From CAZADA01 sp964526675 (GTDB lineage: Bacteria > Pseudomonadota > Alphaproteobacteria > Caulobacterales > Maricaulaceae): a stretch of DNA of 64,000 bases. The position numbers and the translations under genes are program-made. Below are positions 54,501-62,957 of this stretch, piece by piece. Under the pieces are notes generated by a model. That model searched no databases and was not told the origin of the DNA. It was given only the letters and a program-made list of their open reading frames with translations. Location: positions 1 to 64,000 of the forward strand of contig CAZGLY010000002.1 in assembly GCA_964526675.1 (NCBI GenBank). Reading direction: 5' to 3'. The stretch's first letter is position 1; each line of letters opens with the position of its first letter.

Positions 54501-55123
54501 CCCAGGAGCGGATCTTCCAGGAATTCCGTCGTCTGCACGCCAAGGACCGGTTTGGGGCCCGCGGCGCTGGCCTTGGCTTGGCGATCGCTTCGCGCGCGGC
54601 GTCCCTGCTGGGCGCGCGGGTGTCGCTGCGGTCCATGATCGGTCGCGGCTCGAAGTTCTGGATCACGTTGCCCGCCGCGCCCCCCGCGCCGATGCTCGTG
54701 ACGTCCGCCCCCGGGGACGCGCCGGCGTCGCCCACCGCCTTGGAAGGGCTGCGCGTGCTGTGCGTGGACGACGAGCCTGCGGTGCGTGACGCCACGGAGG
54801 CGGTGTTGAGGGAGTGGGGATGCGACGCCCATTGCGTCGGGGACGCGGCCGCCGCGGCCGCCTGCAACCGAGCGGAAGGCCCGTTTGACGTCGCGCTCGT
54901 CGACTATTGGTTGGGGGACGGCGCCCCGACCGGTCTTGATGTGATCGAGCGTATGCGTGCGGACGACATCGCGCCCCCGCGCGCGGCGCTGATCAGCGCG
55001 GACCCCTCGCTCGCGGTCCGCGCCCGCGCTCAAGCGCTGGGCTGCGCGGTGATCGCCAAGCCCCTGAACTCTCTCGTCTTACGGGATTTTCTGGTTCACG
55101 CGCCGCGCAACGCCGCGGAGTGA
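51548..55123 (+). CDS. CrbS-like sensor: SLC5 domain, PAS, histidine kinase and receiver
   Basis: A 1,191-residue hybrid protein. The N-terminal half (about residues 1-540) is an SLC5-type membrane region (FCTSWTFYGAVGTAVTSGWEYLPIYLGP). A linker (STAC region) and a PAS domain (ITQAVSVVDKDMRLIAWNGVYLDLFKFPAGLV) follow. HisKA carries ASHDLQQPLHAAR with His 831, the ATPase domain NAVRYTEFGGVLI and DTGPGIPEDAQERIFQEFRRL, and the receiver VLCVDDEP with Asp 1119 in LVDYWLGDG. This architecture matches CrbS, which controls acetate uptake and acs. The GTG at 51548 follows GGGAGG; starts at 51521 (GTG) or 51563 (ATG) are possible. Confidence 0.9.
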   Translation: MDGWTMVTLGVLYAAVLFAAAWFGDQPRLAARLDRHAPTLYALSLAVFCTSWTFYGAVGTAVTSGWEYLPIYLGPACVFVFAPGVVRRVIALSKRHNLTTISDFLAARYGRSRTLATAVTVLAALGALPYIALQLKSVTMSFATITAASGRDVPAAAGEPDQVGVLAVTALLAVFAMVFGARSSDAASRNRGLVLAIALESVVKITALLLVAGVAVLFLMGAMGEGVVTGPPIAVGELFPVGSPTLTFITLTGLAMAAVLCLPRQFHMTVTEAPPGLEAKAFARARWLFPTYLAVTSLVVIPIALAGAAVAPPGASPDVFVLTLPTALGADAVAAAAFLGGVSAATGMIVVATVALSTMVTQDLVVPLMIRRRREGGVDLAGGRLLLIRRAVIAGLMLLSYGYWLVAGDSAALADIGLIAFVAAAQLAPAILGGLYWRGGRRNGVLAGLAAGGLLWAYTLVLPAMLGEAGLAASGLQTAFGGLIDPRGLIGDGGSDPVTHGALVSLLANVAAYIIVSVRSRTRLVDSVQAAAFVNQQTDWTEPPAKRPEPAPLPQPDDAAVASLVNVTVHDLRSLAERFLSLGAVTGAFHRFAAERGAPLKPEEAADWPLVQKTERLLAGALGSSTARIVMSSALSRGDVSFVDMLSVLDETSADRRFKRHLLQATLENITQAVSVVDKDMRLIAWNGVYLDLFKFPAGLVRVGRPIEDIIRFNAERGEMGPGDVEDQVARRLAALRAGGPHSYERVNKDGRALKIVGNPMPGGGYVTTFTDITADKRAELALREAKETLERRVDERTRDLAAMTEDLDRARQIAERSEVTKTRFLAAASHDLQQPLHAARLFAAALTARLDDPRSVEGRLAGNLDRSIRSAHQMLTGLLDLSKFDQGGLRPTVRRVSLARFFDEIAHDNRPIAEETGLELRVRHTDLWVRTDADLLRSVVQNLVSNAVRYTEFGGVLIAARARKNGAEAVIEVWDTGPGIPEDAQERIFQEFRRLHAKDRFGARGAGLGLAIASRAASLLGARVSLRSMIGRGSKFWITLPAAPPAPMLVTSAPGDAPASPTALEGLRVLCVDDEPAVRDATEAVLREWGCDAHCVGDAAAAAACNRAEGPFDVALVDYWLGDGAPTGLDVIERMRADDIAPPRAALISADPSLAVRARAQALGCAVIAKPLNSLVLRDFLVHAPRNAAE

Positions 55124-55839
55124 TCCCGCGCCGACGGCTCGTCACCCTCGGCCTGCGCCGCGCGCATGTCCGCGATATCAAGGCTCCGCGCGGTCAGCAG
55201 GGCTTGGGTCCGGTTTTGCACGCCGAGCTTGCGGAAAATCGCCGTCATGTGGGCTTTCGTGGTCGAGATCGAGATGTCGAGCTCATACGCGATCTGCTTG
55301 TTGAGCAGTCCGCGGCGCAACCCATCAAGAACCCGCGCTTGGGTGGGCGTGAGGCTCGCCAACCGCGCGATCGCGTCCGCCTCCGCCGAGGGCGGCGTGG
55401 GCTCATCGGCGTCGTCAGGGAACACGGCTTCACCGGCCAGCAGGGCCGCCACCGCGTGACCAAGTTCCGTCAGCTCCGCGGATTTCTTCAGATAGCCGGC
55501 CGCCCCCAGAGCGCGTGCGCGCTGGATGACATCGGCCGTGCGCGTGGCGGACACGATCGCGACCGGCATGGTCGGACGCTCCCGCCGCAGCGTCATCAAG
55601 GGCGACCAATCGCCGCCCTCGCCCAGATCGAGGTCGAGCAAAACCAGATCCGGATCGACATCGGTCAGCGCCGCTTCGGCGTCCTGGAAGCTTTCCACGG
55701 TGCGGATGCGGGCGGTCGGCGCCGCCAATTCGATGGCGAGGCCTAAGGCTTCGCCCACCATCGGGTGGTCATCAATGATCAGCACGTCAGGCCCGGTGGT
55801 CGCCTGGTCTCGTGCGGCGCGCGCTTTGTCGATGTGCAT
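55096..55839 (-). CDS. CrbR-like response regulator (LuxR family)
   Basis: A 247-residue response regulator: receiver with VLIIDDHPMVGEAL and phospho-acceptor Asp 69 (VLLDLDLG), LKKSAELTEL, and a C-terminal LuxR HTH LTPTQARVLDGLRRGLLNKQIAYELDISISTTKAHMTAIFRKLGVQNRTQAL. CrbR-type regulators are partners of CrbS and activate acs. The start MHIDKAR follows GGGAGGAC. The gene overlaps the end of the sensor gene on the other strand by 28 bp, and the acs region lies on the far side. Confidence 0.88.
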   Translation of the reverse strand: MHIDKARAARDQATTGPDVLIIDDHPMVGEALGLAIELAAPTARIRTVESFQDAEAALTDVDPDLVLLDLDLGEGGDWSPLMTLRRERPTMPVAIVSATRTADVIQRARALGAAGYLKKSAELTELGHAVAALLAGEAVFPDDADEPTPPSAEADAIARLASLTPTQARVLDGLRRGLLNKQIAYELDISISTTKAHMTAIFRKLGVQNRTQALLTARSLDIADMRAAQAEGDEPSARDHSAALRGA

Positions 55840-56067
55840 GGCGTCCTCCCAGACGTAACCGCCAAGTCGCCGGGCCGCCGAGGTCGCACGCCGCCCGCGC
55901 AAGGCTCTCTTGTGTGCCGTAACCATGCTGAGTGTACGGGTTAAGGCCCGGATTCAAAAACGGGATTGCACGCCCGGCGCCTTGGTCCTACGGACCATAG
56001 GCCCATGGCGAGTTCCGTCGGTTTCCGCGACAGTTCTTCCAAAGACCTGCGGGAATTGGAGGAAATC

Positions 56068-57411
56068 ATGGGGAGTAAGACGAGCTGGAGTGTTGCGGCG
56101 GGGGCCGCAGTCAGCGTCGCCGCGACAATTGGTAGCGGCGCGGGCGCCCAGTCCACTCAAGAACTCGAAGCCAAGATCAAGGCTCTTGAGGCGGCCATCG
56201 AATCCCTTCGCGATGACATGGTCGAAATGGAGACGGCCAACTCCGAAGAAGGCCGCCCCGCGGACGCGCGCGAACGCACGCCCCCCGTTCCCCCGGCGCC
56301 CGTCGCCGAAGCCGATGGTTTCCGCGTCGGCGACACCGTGATCCAATTCGGCGGTTTCATCGATTTGGACGTGAACATCACGGACACGTCCGATGGCGAC
56401 ATCGCCAGCGATTCCATCGCGCGCGATCTCTACATCCCCAGCGCCACGCCGGTCGGCGGCGTCGGGGAGGAGGTTCCCGATACCGACTTCACCGCCGAAT
56501 CCAGCAGGTTCTTCTTCACCACGCAGAGCGATCGGGGCGAGCACACCATCAAATCCCGCATCGAACTTGATTTCCTCGGCTCCGGCCAAGGCAATGAGCT
56601 GGTGACCAACTCCTTCGCCCCGCGTTTGCGCCACGCCTTCTTTACCTTCGACAATTGGCTGGTGGGTCAGACCTGGTCGACGTTTCAGAACACCAGCACC
56701 ATCCCCGACAGCGCGAGCTTCTTGGCGCTGAGCGACGGCATGGTGTTCCTCCGCCAGCCCATGATCCGCTACACGCGCGGCCCCTGGCAGTTCGCGCTGG
56801 AGAACAGCACGACCCGCGACCTCGTCGAGAACGACAGCAATGTGGCTGACGACGGCTTCGTCCCGGATTTTGTCGCCAAGTACACCGCCCGCGGCGAGTG
56901 GGGGAACGCGTCGTTCGCCGGCCTCGCGCGCGTGTTGGACGACGAGATGCCCGACGGCGACAACGACACCGACAACATGTCGGCCTTTGGCTGGGGCGTC
57001 AGCGCCGCCGGCGATGTCAACATCACCCAACGTTGGGGCGTGAAGTACTCCGCCACGGTCGGCGAGGGCGTCGGCCGCTACATCGGCTTGGCCGCGGTCG
57101 CGGACGCGCGGGTCGAGCCGGATGGCGACCTCGAGCCGATCCCGGTGGTCGGGGGCTTGCTCGCGCTCCATGGCGACGTCGCGCCGAAGACGCGCTTTAC
57201 GATCGGGTATTCCGGCCTGTTCGCGGACGCGGAGCTGGGCGAAACCGAGAGCGTGCAGTCGGCGGTGGCCGTCCTGTCTCACGACATCGCGCCACGCACG
57301 ACAATCGGCGCGGAGGTGCTCTACGGACGCCGCGCGATCGACGCATTGCCCGGCGTGGATGACGTGGGCGACCTTTCGCGCGTTACCGTCTCGGCGCGAT
57401 ACGCGTTTTAA
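56068..57411 (+). CDS. DcaP-like trimeric outer membrane porin
   Basis: A 447-residue porin with signal peptide (WSVAAGAAVSVAATIGSGAGAQ). A short coiled coil (QELEAKIKALEAAIESLRDDMVEME) is followed by a Pro-rich linker and a barrel with FRVGDTVIQFGGFIDLDVNITDT, SRFFFTTQSDRGEHTIKSRIELDF, RLRHAFFTFDNWLVGQTWS and the terminal LSRVTVSARYAF. DcaP-like porins pass dicarboxylates or other small acids across the outer membrane. The start at 56068 follows GGAGGAAAT; earlier ATGs lack a signal peptide. It lies upstream of acs in the same direction. Confidence 0.85.
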   Translation: MGSKTSWSVAAGAAVSVAATIGSGAGAQSTQELEAKIKALEAAIESLRDDMVEMETANSEEGRPADARERTPPVPPAPVAEADGFRVGDTVIQFGGFIDLDVNITDTSDGDIASDSIARDLYIPSATPVGGVGEEVPDTDFTAESSRFFFTTQSDRGEHTIKSRIELDFLGSGQGNELVTNSFAPRLRHAFFTFDNWLVGQTWSTFQNTSTIPDSASFLALSDGMVFLRQPMIRYTRGPWQFALENSTTRDLVENDSNVADDGFVPDFVAKYTARGEWGNASFAGLARVLDDEMPDGDNDTDNMSAFGWGVSAAGDVNITQRWGVKYSATVGEGVGRYIGLAAVADARVEPDGDLEPIPVVGGLLALHGDVAPKTRFTIGYSGLFADAELGETESVQSAVAVLSHDIAPRTTIGAEVLYGRRAIDALPGVDDVGDLSRVTVSARYAF

Positions 57412-57718
57412 TGCCGGACGATCAGGGCGGGCGCGCCGCGCGTCCCCATGAACGACGCCCGGCCAGGCGTCAGGGATGGAGAGGACGATGACGCTTTGGC
57501 AATGGTTGCGGGGGCTTCCGAACGCCAACACGCCAGAGGAGGCGCCGGCGGCGTCTCCTCCCGCGGCGTCCCCCGAAGCGTCCGTCACGTCCGCGCCAGC
57601 CGATGAGCCTCAGCACACGGCGCCCGCCCAAGATCGCACGGAAACGCAACCCACCAGCCCTGGACCTGAAGCCGTAAGCGACGACAAGCCCAGCCCCGAA
57701 GCCCAAGGAACTGACACC

Positions 57719-59686
57719 ATGTCCGACGCCGCCGCCCCCGCCCAAGCCGCCCCGCCGCTCTATCCGACGCCGGAGGGCTTCGCCCGCGCCACGACCGTCG
57801 ATGACGCCGGCTATCGCGCCATGTATGAGCGGTCCATCGCCGATCCGGACGGGTTTTGGCGCGAACACGCCCAACGTGTGGATTGGATGACGCCGTTCAC
57901 AAAAGTGAAGGACGTGTCGTTCGCGCGCGACGATCTGCGCATCAAGTGGTTTGAGGACGGCGTCCTGAACGTGTCGGCCAACTGCATCGACCGCCATTTG
58001 GCGGCACGGGCCGATGACGTGGCTATTATTTGGGAAGGGGATTCCGAGGACGTCTCGTTAAAGATCACCTACCGTGAGTTACATGAAAAGGTGTGCGTTT
58101 TCGCGAACGTGCTCAAGGCCCGCGGCGTGCAGAAGGGCGACCGGGTCACGCTCTATCTTCCGATGATCCCAGAGGCCGCCTACGCCATGCTGGCGTGCGC
58201 GCGCATCGGCGCCGTCCACTCCGTCGTGTTTGGCGGCTTTTCGCCGGAGGCGCTGGCGGGGCGCGTGGAGGACTGCGGCGCCAAAGTCATCGTCACGGCG
58301 GACGAGAGCTTGCGCGGCGGGCGCGTCGTCCCGCTGAAGCGCAATGTCGACGAGGCGGTTCGCGAGCACAATTTGAACGTCGACACGGTCTTGGTGGTGA
58401 AGCGCACGGGCGGCGACATCGCGATGGACCATGCGGCGGACGTCTATTTTGACGAGGTCGCCGCGACGGTGACCGCGGATTGCCCGCCGGAGCCGATGAA
58501 CGCGGAGGATCCGCTGTTCATCCTCTACACGTCAGGGTCGACCGGCAAGCCGAAGGGCGTGCTCCACACCACCGGCGGGTATCTGGTGTGGGCGTCCATG
58601 ACGCACGAATATGTCTTCGATTATCAGCCCGGCGACATCTATTGGTGCACGGCCGATGTGGGCTGGGTGACGGGACACACCTACATCGTGTACGGACCAC
58701 TGGCCAACGGCGCCACCAGCCTGATGTTCGAGGGCGTGCCGACCTACCCCGACAGCGGCCGCTTCTGGAAGGTCGTCGACAAGCACCAAGTCAACATCTT
58801 CTACACGGCGCCGACGGCCATCCGCGCGCTCATGAGGGACGGGGAGGAGCCGGTCAAAGCCACGTCGCGCGCCAGCTTGCGCGTCCTCGGCACGGTGGGC
58901 GAGCCGATCAATCCCGAGGCGTGGGAGTGGTATCACCGGGTCGTGGGCGATTCCCGTTGCCCGATCGTGGACACCTGGTGGCAGACGGAGACCGGCGGCG
59001 TGCTGATCACGCCGCTGCCAGGCGCGACCGCGCTGAAGCCCGGCTCGGCGACGCGGCCGTTCTTCAGCGTGCAGCCGCAGCTGGTGGACGCCGAGGGCCA
59101 GGTGCTTGAGGGCGCCACGGAGGGCAATCTCGTCATCGCCGACAGCTGGCCCGGCCAAATGCGCACGGTCTATGGCGACCATCAGCGGTTCATCGACACA
59201 TATTTCGCCACCTATCCAGGCAAATACTTCACCGGCGACGGCGCGCGGCGCGACGCGGACGGCTATTACTGGATCACGGGCCGGGTGGATGACGTGATCA
59301 ACGTGTCGGGTCACCGCATGGGCACCGCGGAGGTGGAAAGCGCTCTGGTCGCCCACGCCAAAGTCGCGGAGGCTGCGGTCGTGGGATACCCCCATGACAT
59401 TAAGGGGCAGGGCATCTACGCCTACGTCACGCCGATGGCCGGCGTGGAGCCGACCGAGGAATTGCGCAAAGAGCTCGTCAAATGGGTGCGCCATGAGATC
59501 GGCCCGATTGCGAGCCCGGACTTGATCCAGTGGGCGCCGGGCCTGCCGAAGACCCGATCGGGGAAAATCATGCGCCGCATTCTGCGCAAGATCGCCGAGA
59601 ACTCCTTCGACAATCTGGGCGACACCTCGACGTTGGCGGAGCCCGGCGTGGTCGATGAGCTGATCAGCAACCGCATGAATCGTTAG
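57719..59686 (+). CDS. acs: Acetyl-CoA synthetase
   Basis: Acs makes acetyl-CoA from acetate, ATP and CoA. From the start at 57719 the product is 655 residues, the usual length. It has the N-terminal YPTPEGFARATTVDDAGYRAMYE, the P-loop LYTSGSTGKPKG, YWCTADVGWVTGHTYIVYGPL, DTWWQTETGGVLITPLPG, TGRVDDVINVSGHRMGTAEVE, and the acetylation site KTRSGKIMRRILRKI. AAGGAA is 8 nt before this ATG. The frame is open upstream to ATG 57488 with its own GGAGAGG, adding 77 Ala/Pro-rich residues, so a longer form is possible. Regulation by the nearby CrbS/CrbR pair is likely by analogy. Confidence 0.95.
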   Translation: MSDAAAPAQAAPPLYPTPEGFARATTVDDAGYRAMYERSIADPDGFWREHAQRVDWMTPFTKVKDVSFARDDLRIKWFEDGVLNVSANCIDRHLAARADDVAIIWEGDSEDVSLKITYRELHEKVCVFANVLKARGVQKGDRVTLYLPMIPEAAYAMLACARIGAVHSVVFGGFSPEALAGRVEDCGAKVIVTADESLRGGRVVPLKRNVDEAVREHNLNVDTVLVVKRTGGDIAMDHAADVYFDEVAATVTADCPPEPMNAEDPLFILYTSGSTGKPKGVLHTTGGYLVWASMTHEYVFDYQPGDIYWCTADVGWVTGHTYIVYGPLANGATSLMFEGVPTYPDSGRFWKVVDKHQVNIFYTAPTAIRALMRDGEEPVKATSRASLRVLGTVGEPINPEAWEWYHRVVGDSRCPIVDTWWQTETGGVLITPLPGATALKPGSATRPFFSVQPQLVDAEGQVLEGATEGNLVIADSWPGQMRTVYGDHQRFIDTYFATYPGKYFTGDGARRDADGYYWITGRVDDVINVSGHRMGTAEVESALVAHAKVAEAAVVGYPHDIKGQGIYAYVTPMAGVEPTEELRKELVKWVRHEIGPIASPDLIQWAPGLPKTRSGKIMRRILRKIAENSFDNLGDTSTLAEPGVVDELISNRMNR

Positions 59687-59826
59687 GCGGCGGCCAACGT
59701 GGCGCGGCGCGCGGTCCTCGAAGCTGGGGCCGCGCGCTCGACCGCGACCAACGGCGCCCTTGTCGATGCGTCGGCATGGGCCATCCTCCCTCACGGCGGC
59801 GCGCCGTGCCGCGGGGAGGGCCGGGC

Positions 59827-60090
59827 ATGAATCGGCAGACGCCCGTTCTGCTGCGCTTTTTGGCCATCCACCTCGCCATTGGCGTGGCGGCCGGGTGGGT
59901 GGTGCTTGCGGCGTTTCTGTATTTCGACATCGCCAATCTGCGCACGCTGATCGTGGGTTCGCCCGATGGCGTGCTGGCGCTTGTGCTGCTGGCGGCGTTC
60001 TTCGCCTTAACCTTCGGCAGTGCGGGCATGGGCGTCGCGGTGATGAGCCCCGAGGCGCGCGAGCGCTACAACGGGGACGGCCGCGACTAG
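59827..60090 (+). CDS. Small two-helix membrane protein
   Basis: An 87-residue protein with two membrane helices (about 9-32 and 48-70) and a charged C-terminal tail with MSPEARERYNGDGRD. I do not recognise a named function. Similar small proteins occur near respiratory gene clusters in alphaproteobacteria. It sits between acs and ccoN. Confidence 0.65.
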   Translation: MNRQTPVLLRFLAIHLAIGVAAGWVVLAAFLYFDIANLRTLIVGSPDGVLALVLLAAFFALTFGSAGMGVAVMSPEARERYNGDGRD

Positions 60091-60386
60091 CCCCCCGGCG
60101 TGAACAAGAGTTCGCGAAGGCCAGCGCGCCCCCAACTGCGACTGCTTCTGAAAATGATAAGCGGTTACTTGACCAACATCTTCCGGAGCCTGGGCCGTCA
60201 ACCAAATGGAGGGTGCGGCATTTGAGCACGGACACTCTGACGCAATCCCCATAAACCTTTGTTTAATAAGGGTTCTTGCCGAAAATCGCGGTGGTGTGGG
60301 CCACAGGCGCCGTTGCTTTGCGCGCTGCAGTGCGCGATCCGATAGCGGATGATTGTGGCGATCGTAGTGTAAGGAGGGCGCCGAGC

Positions 60387-62042
60387 ATGAGCGCATTAAC
60401 AGCGACGTTCTGGGGACGATCAGCGTCGGTCGTGCTGCAAGTGCTGCTTCTGGTGGTGGCCCTGGCGGCGGTGCTGCTGATGACCGCCCGGGCGGACGAT
60501 CCGCTGATGGGCATCCACGGCTGGATTTTCCTCGGCGGCTTAGCGATTTGGATTTTGGGTTTCGCTGCGCGTTTCCGCTCCGGCGTCGATCCGATTGACG
60601 AGACAGTGTACGAGGACGGCGTCATTAAGGCCGGCGTCGTCGCGACGTCCTTTTGGGGCCTGGCGGGCCTGTTGGTGGGCGTGATCATCGCCGCCCAGCT
60701 CGCGTTCCCGAACCTCTTCTACTTCCCGGAATGGGGCTTCACGAACTTTGGCCGCTTGCGGCCGCTGCACACCTCCGCCGTGATCTTCGCGTTCGGCGGC
60801 AACGCGCTGTTGGCGACATCCTTCTACGTCGTGCAGCGCACCAGCCGCGCGCGCCTCGCCGGCGGCTATTGGCCGTGGTTCGTCTTCTGGGGCTACCAGC
60901 TGTTCATCGTGTTGGCCGCCACCGGCTATCTGATCGGCGTGACGCAGTCGAAAGAGTACGCCGAGCCGGAGTGGTATGTGGACTTGTGGCTCACGGTCGT
61001 TTGGGTCGCGTATCTCCTGGTGTTTCTCGGCACGTGCTTGAAGCGAAAAGAGCCGCATCTCTACGTCGCGAACTGGTTTTATCTCGCATTCATCGTCACG
61101 ATTGCGATGCTGCACATCGTCAACAATCTGGCGTTGCCGGTCAGCTTCACCAGCGTCAAAAGCTATCAGGTTTTCGCCGGGGTTCAGGATGCGCTGACCC
61201 AGTGGTGGTACGGGCATAACGCCGTCGGGTTCTTCCTCACCGCCGGTTTCTTGGGGATTATGTATTATTTCATTCCCAAGCGGGCGGAGCGTCCGGTGTT
61301 TTCGTACCGGCTCTCAATCGTTCACTTCTGGACGTTGATCTTCATCTACATCTGGGCTGGCCCGCACCATCTGCATTACACCGCGCTGCCGCAATGGGCG
61401 CAGACGCTGGGCATGACCTTCTCGATCATGCTGTGGATGCCGTCCTGGGGCGGAGCGATCAACGGGGTGATGACCCTGGCGGGTGCCTGGGACAAGTTCC
61501 GGACCGATCCGGTGCTCCGGTTGATGGTGATTTCGGTGGCGTTCTATGCCATGAGCACCTTCGAAGGCCCCTTGATGTCGATCCGCGAGGTCAACGCTCT
61601 GTCGCACTATACCTACTGGACAATCGGCCACGTGCATTCCGGTGCGCTGGGCTGGGTCGGGTTCATCAGTCTGGGTGCGATCTATGCCCTGGTGCCATGG
61701 GTGTGGGGCAAGAAGGATCTCTATTCGCGCGGCCTTGTGGAGGTCCATTTCTGGATCTCGACCATCGGCATCCTGCTGTATATCTGCGCGATGTGGGTGT
61801 CGGGCATCATGCAGGGTCTGATGTGGCGGTCGTATACGGAGCTTGGCTTCCTTGAGTTCTCGTTCATCGAGACGGTGGAGGCGATGAACCCCTTCTACAT
61901 CATCCGCGCATTCGGCGGGCTGCTCTATCTGATCGGCGTTCTGGTCATGGCCTACAACATCTGGATGACGATCCGTGTCGCTCCGGCCCGCGAGGCCAAT
62001 GACATGGCCGATCTTCCCGATGCCAAGCTGGCCGACGCGTGA
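60387..62042 (+). CDS. ccoN: Cytochrome cbb3 oxidase subunit I
   Basis: CcoN is the catalytic subunit of the high-affinity cbb3 oxidase, with a low-spin haem b and the haem b3-CuB centre. The 551-residue product has about 14 membrane helices. Visible segments: GRLRPLHTSAVIFAFGGNAL, WWYGHNAVGFFLTAGFLGIMYY, WAGPHHLHYTALPQWAQTLG, LSHYTYWTIGHVHSGALGW. AAGGAGG precedes the ATG at 60387. Leucine codon TTG is used in the first part but seems to disappear after about 61600. ccoO starts 11 bp after the stop. Confidence 0.95.
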   Translation: MSALTATFWGRSASVVLQVLLLVVALAAVLLMTARADDPLMGIHGWIFLGGLAIWILGFAARFRSGVDPIDETVYEDGVIKAGVVATSFWGLAGLLVGVIIAAQLAFPNLFYFPEWGFTNFGRLRPLHTSAVIFAFGGNALLATSFYVVQRTSRARLAGGYWPWFVFWGYQLFIVLAATGYLIGVTQSKEYAEPEWYVDLWLTVVWVAYLLVFLGTCLKRKEPHLYVANWFYLAFIVTIAMLHIVNNLALPVSFTSVKSYQVFAGVQDALTQWWYGHNAVGFFLTAGFLGIMYYFIPKRAERPVFSYRLSIVHFWTLIFIYIWAGPHHLHYTALPQWAQTLGMTFSIMLWMPSWGGAINGVMTLAGAWDKFRTDPVLRLMVISVAFYAMSTFEGPLMSIREVNALSHYTYWTIGHVHSGALGWVGFISLGAIYALVPWVWGKKDLYSRGLVEVHFWISTIGILLYICAMWVSGIMQGLMWRSYTELGFLEFSFIETVEAMNPFYIIRAFGGLLYLIGVLVMAYNIWMTIRVAPAREANDMADLPDAKLADA

Positions 62043-62053
62043 GGGAGACAAAG

Positions 62054-62782
62054 ATGAAACTCAGTCACGGCATTTTCGAACGCCACTCCCTCGTTCTGAT
62101 CGTCGGCATCCTGGTTGCCGTCGCCATCGGGGGGATCGTGCAGCTGGTCCCGCTCTTCTTCATGGAGAGCACCATCGAACGGGTGCAGGGCATGCGGCCC
62201 TATACCCCGCTCGAGCTTAAGGGCCGGAACATCTATATCCGCGAAGGCTGCTATACCTGCCACAGCCAGATGATCCGTCCTCTGCGCGATGAGGTGGAGC
62301 GCTATGGCCACTACTCGCTGGCGGCCGAAAGCATGTACGACCACCCCTTCCAGTGGGGCTCCAAGCGGACCGGTCCGGACCTGGCCCGGGTCGGCGGCAA
62401 ATACTCCGATGAATGGCATGTGGACCATCTGAAGGATCCGCAAAGCCTGGTGCCGGCCTCGATCATGCCGCCCTATGCCTTCCTGGCCGAGCGCAAGCTC
62501 GACTACCGGCATATCGAGGATCACCTCAAGGCCAATGCCATGGTCGGTGTGCCCTATACGGAGGACATGATCGCGGCGGCGAAGACGGACCTGGAAGCCC
62601 AGGTCGATGAGTTCTCGCCCGAATACGATGCGCTTCAGGCCCGGTATCCCGGGGCGCAGCTTCGCGATTTCGACCTCAATCCGGACATGATCACCGAGAT
62701 GGACGCGCTGGTGGCCTACCTGCAGGTGCTCGGCACCATGGTCGATTTCGATGCTTATGAGCCGGAAGACAATCTGCGGTGA
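62054..62782 (+). CDS. ccoO: Cytochrome cbb3 oxidase subunit II (mono-haem)
   Basis: A 242-residue membrane-anchored cytochrome c. An N-terminal helix (LVLIVGILVAVAIGGIVQLVPLFF) precedes a haem-c site CYTCH at residues 66-70 and the Met-ligand segment LVPASIMPPYAFLA. It passes electrons from CcoP to CcoN. GAGGGAG precedes the ATG. Codon use lacks TTG. The next gene starts 10 bp downstream. Confidence 0.95.
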   Translation: MKLSHGIFERHSLVLIVGILVAVAIGGIVQLVPLFFMESTIERVQGMRPYTPLELKGRNIYIREGCYTCHSQMIRPLRDEVERYGHYSLAAESMYDHPFQWGSKRTGPDLARVGGKYSDEWHVDHLKDPQSLVPASIMPPYAFLAERKLDYRHIEDHLKANAMVGVPYTEDMIAAAKTDLEAQVDEFSPEYDALQARYPGAQLRDFDLNPDMITEMDALVAYLQVLGTMVDFDAYEPEDNLR

Positions 62783-62792
62783 GGGATGCGCA

Positions 62793-62957
62793 ATGACCTA
62801 TGAAAGTGTTCGCGACTTTTCGGCACTCTGGGGACTGATCTATTTCCTCATCCTGTTTGCCGGCGTTCTGGCCTACGCGCTGTGGCCGCGCAATCAGTCG
62901 AAATTCGACCATGCTGCGCAGATGCCGCTGATGAAGGACGATGACGATGAGCGATAA
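62793..62957 (+). CDS. ccoQ: Cbb3 oxidase assembly subunit CcoQ
   Basis: A 54-residue protein with one membrane helix (LWGLIYFLILFAGVLAYALWP) and a charged C-terminal tail. CcoQ stabilises the cbb3 complex. It lies between ccoO and ccoP, and its end overlaps the ccoP start by 11 bp. Confidence 0.9.
   Translation: MTYESVRDFSALWGLIYFLILFAGVLAYALWPRNQSKFDHAAQMPLMKDDDDER

Noticed and set aside
60165..60182. An FNR-like site (TTGAC-CAAC-ATCTT) upstream of ccoN
   Set aside because: Only seven of ten positions match TTGAT-N4-ATCAA and symmetry is poor, so I did not call it, although ccoN operons are often FNR-controlled.
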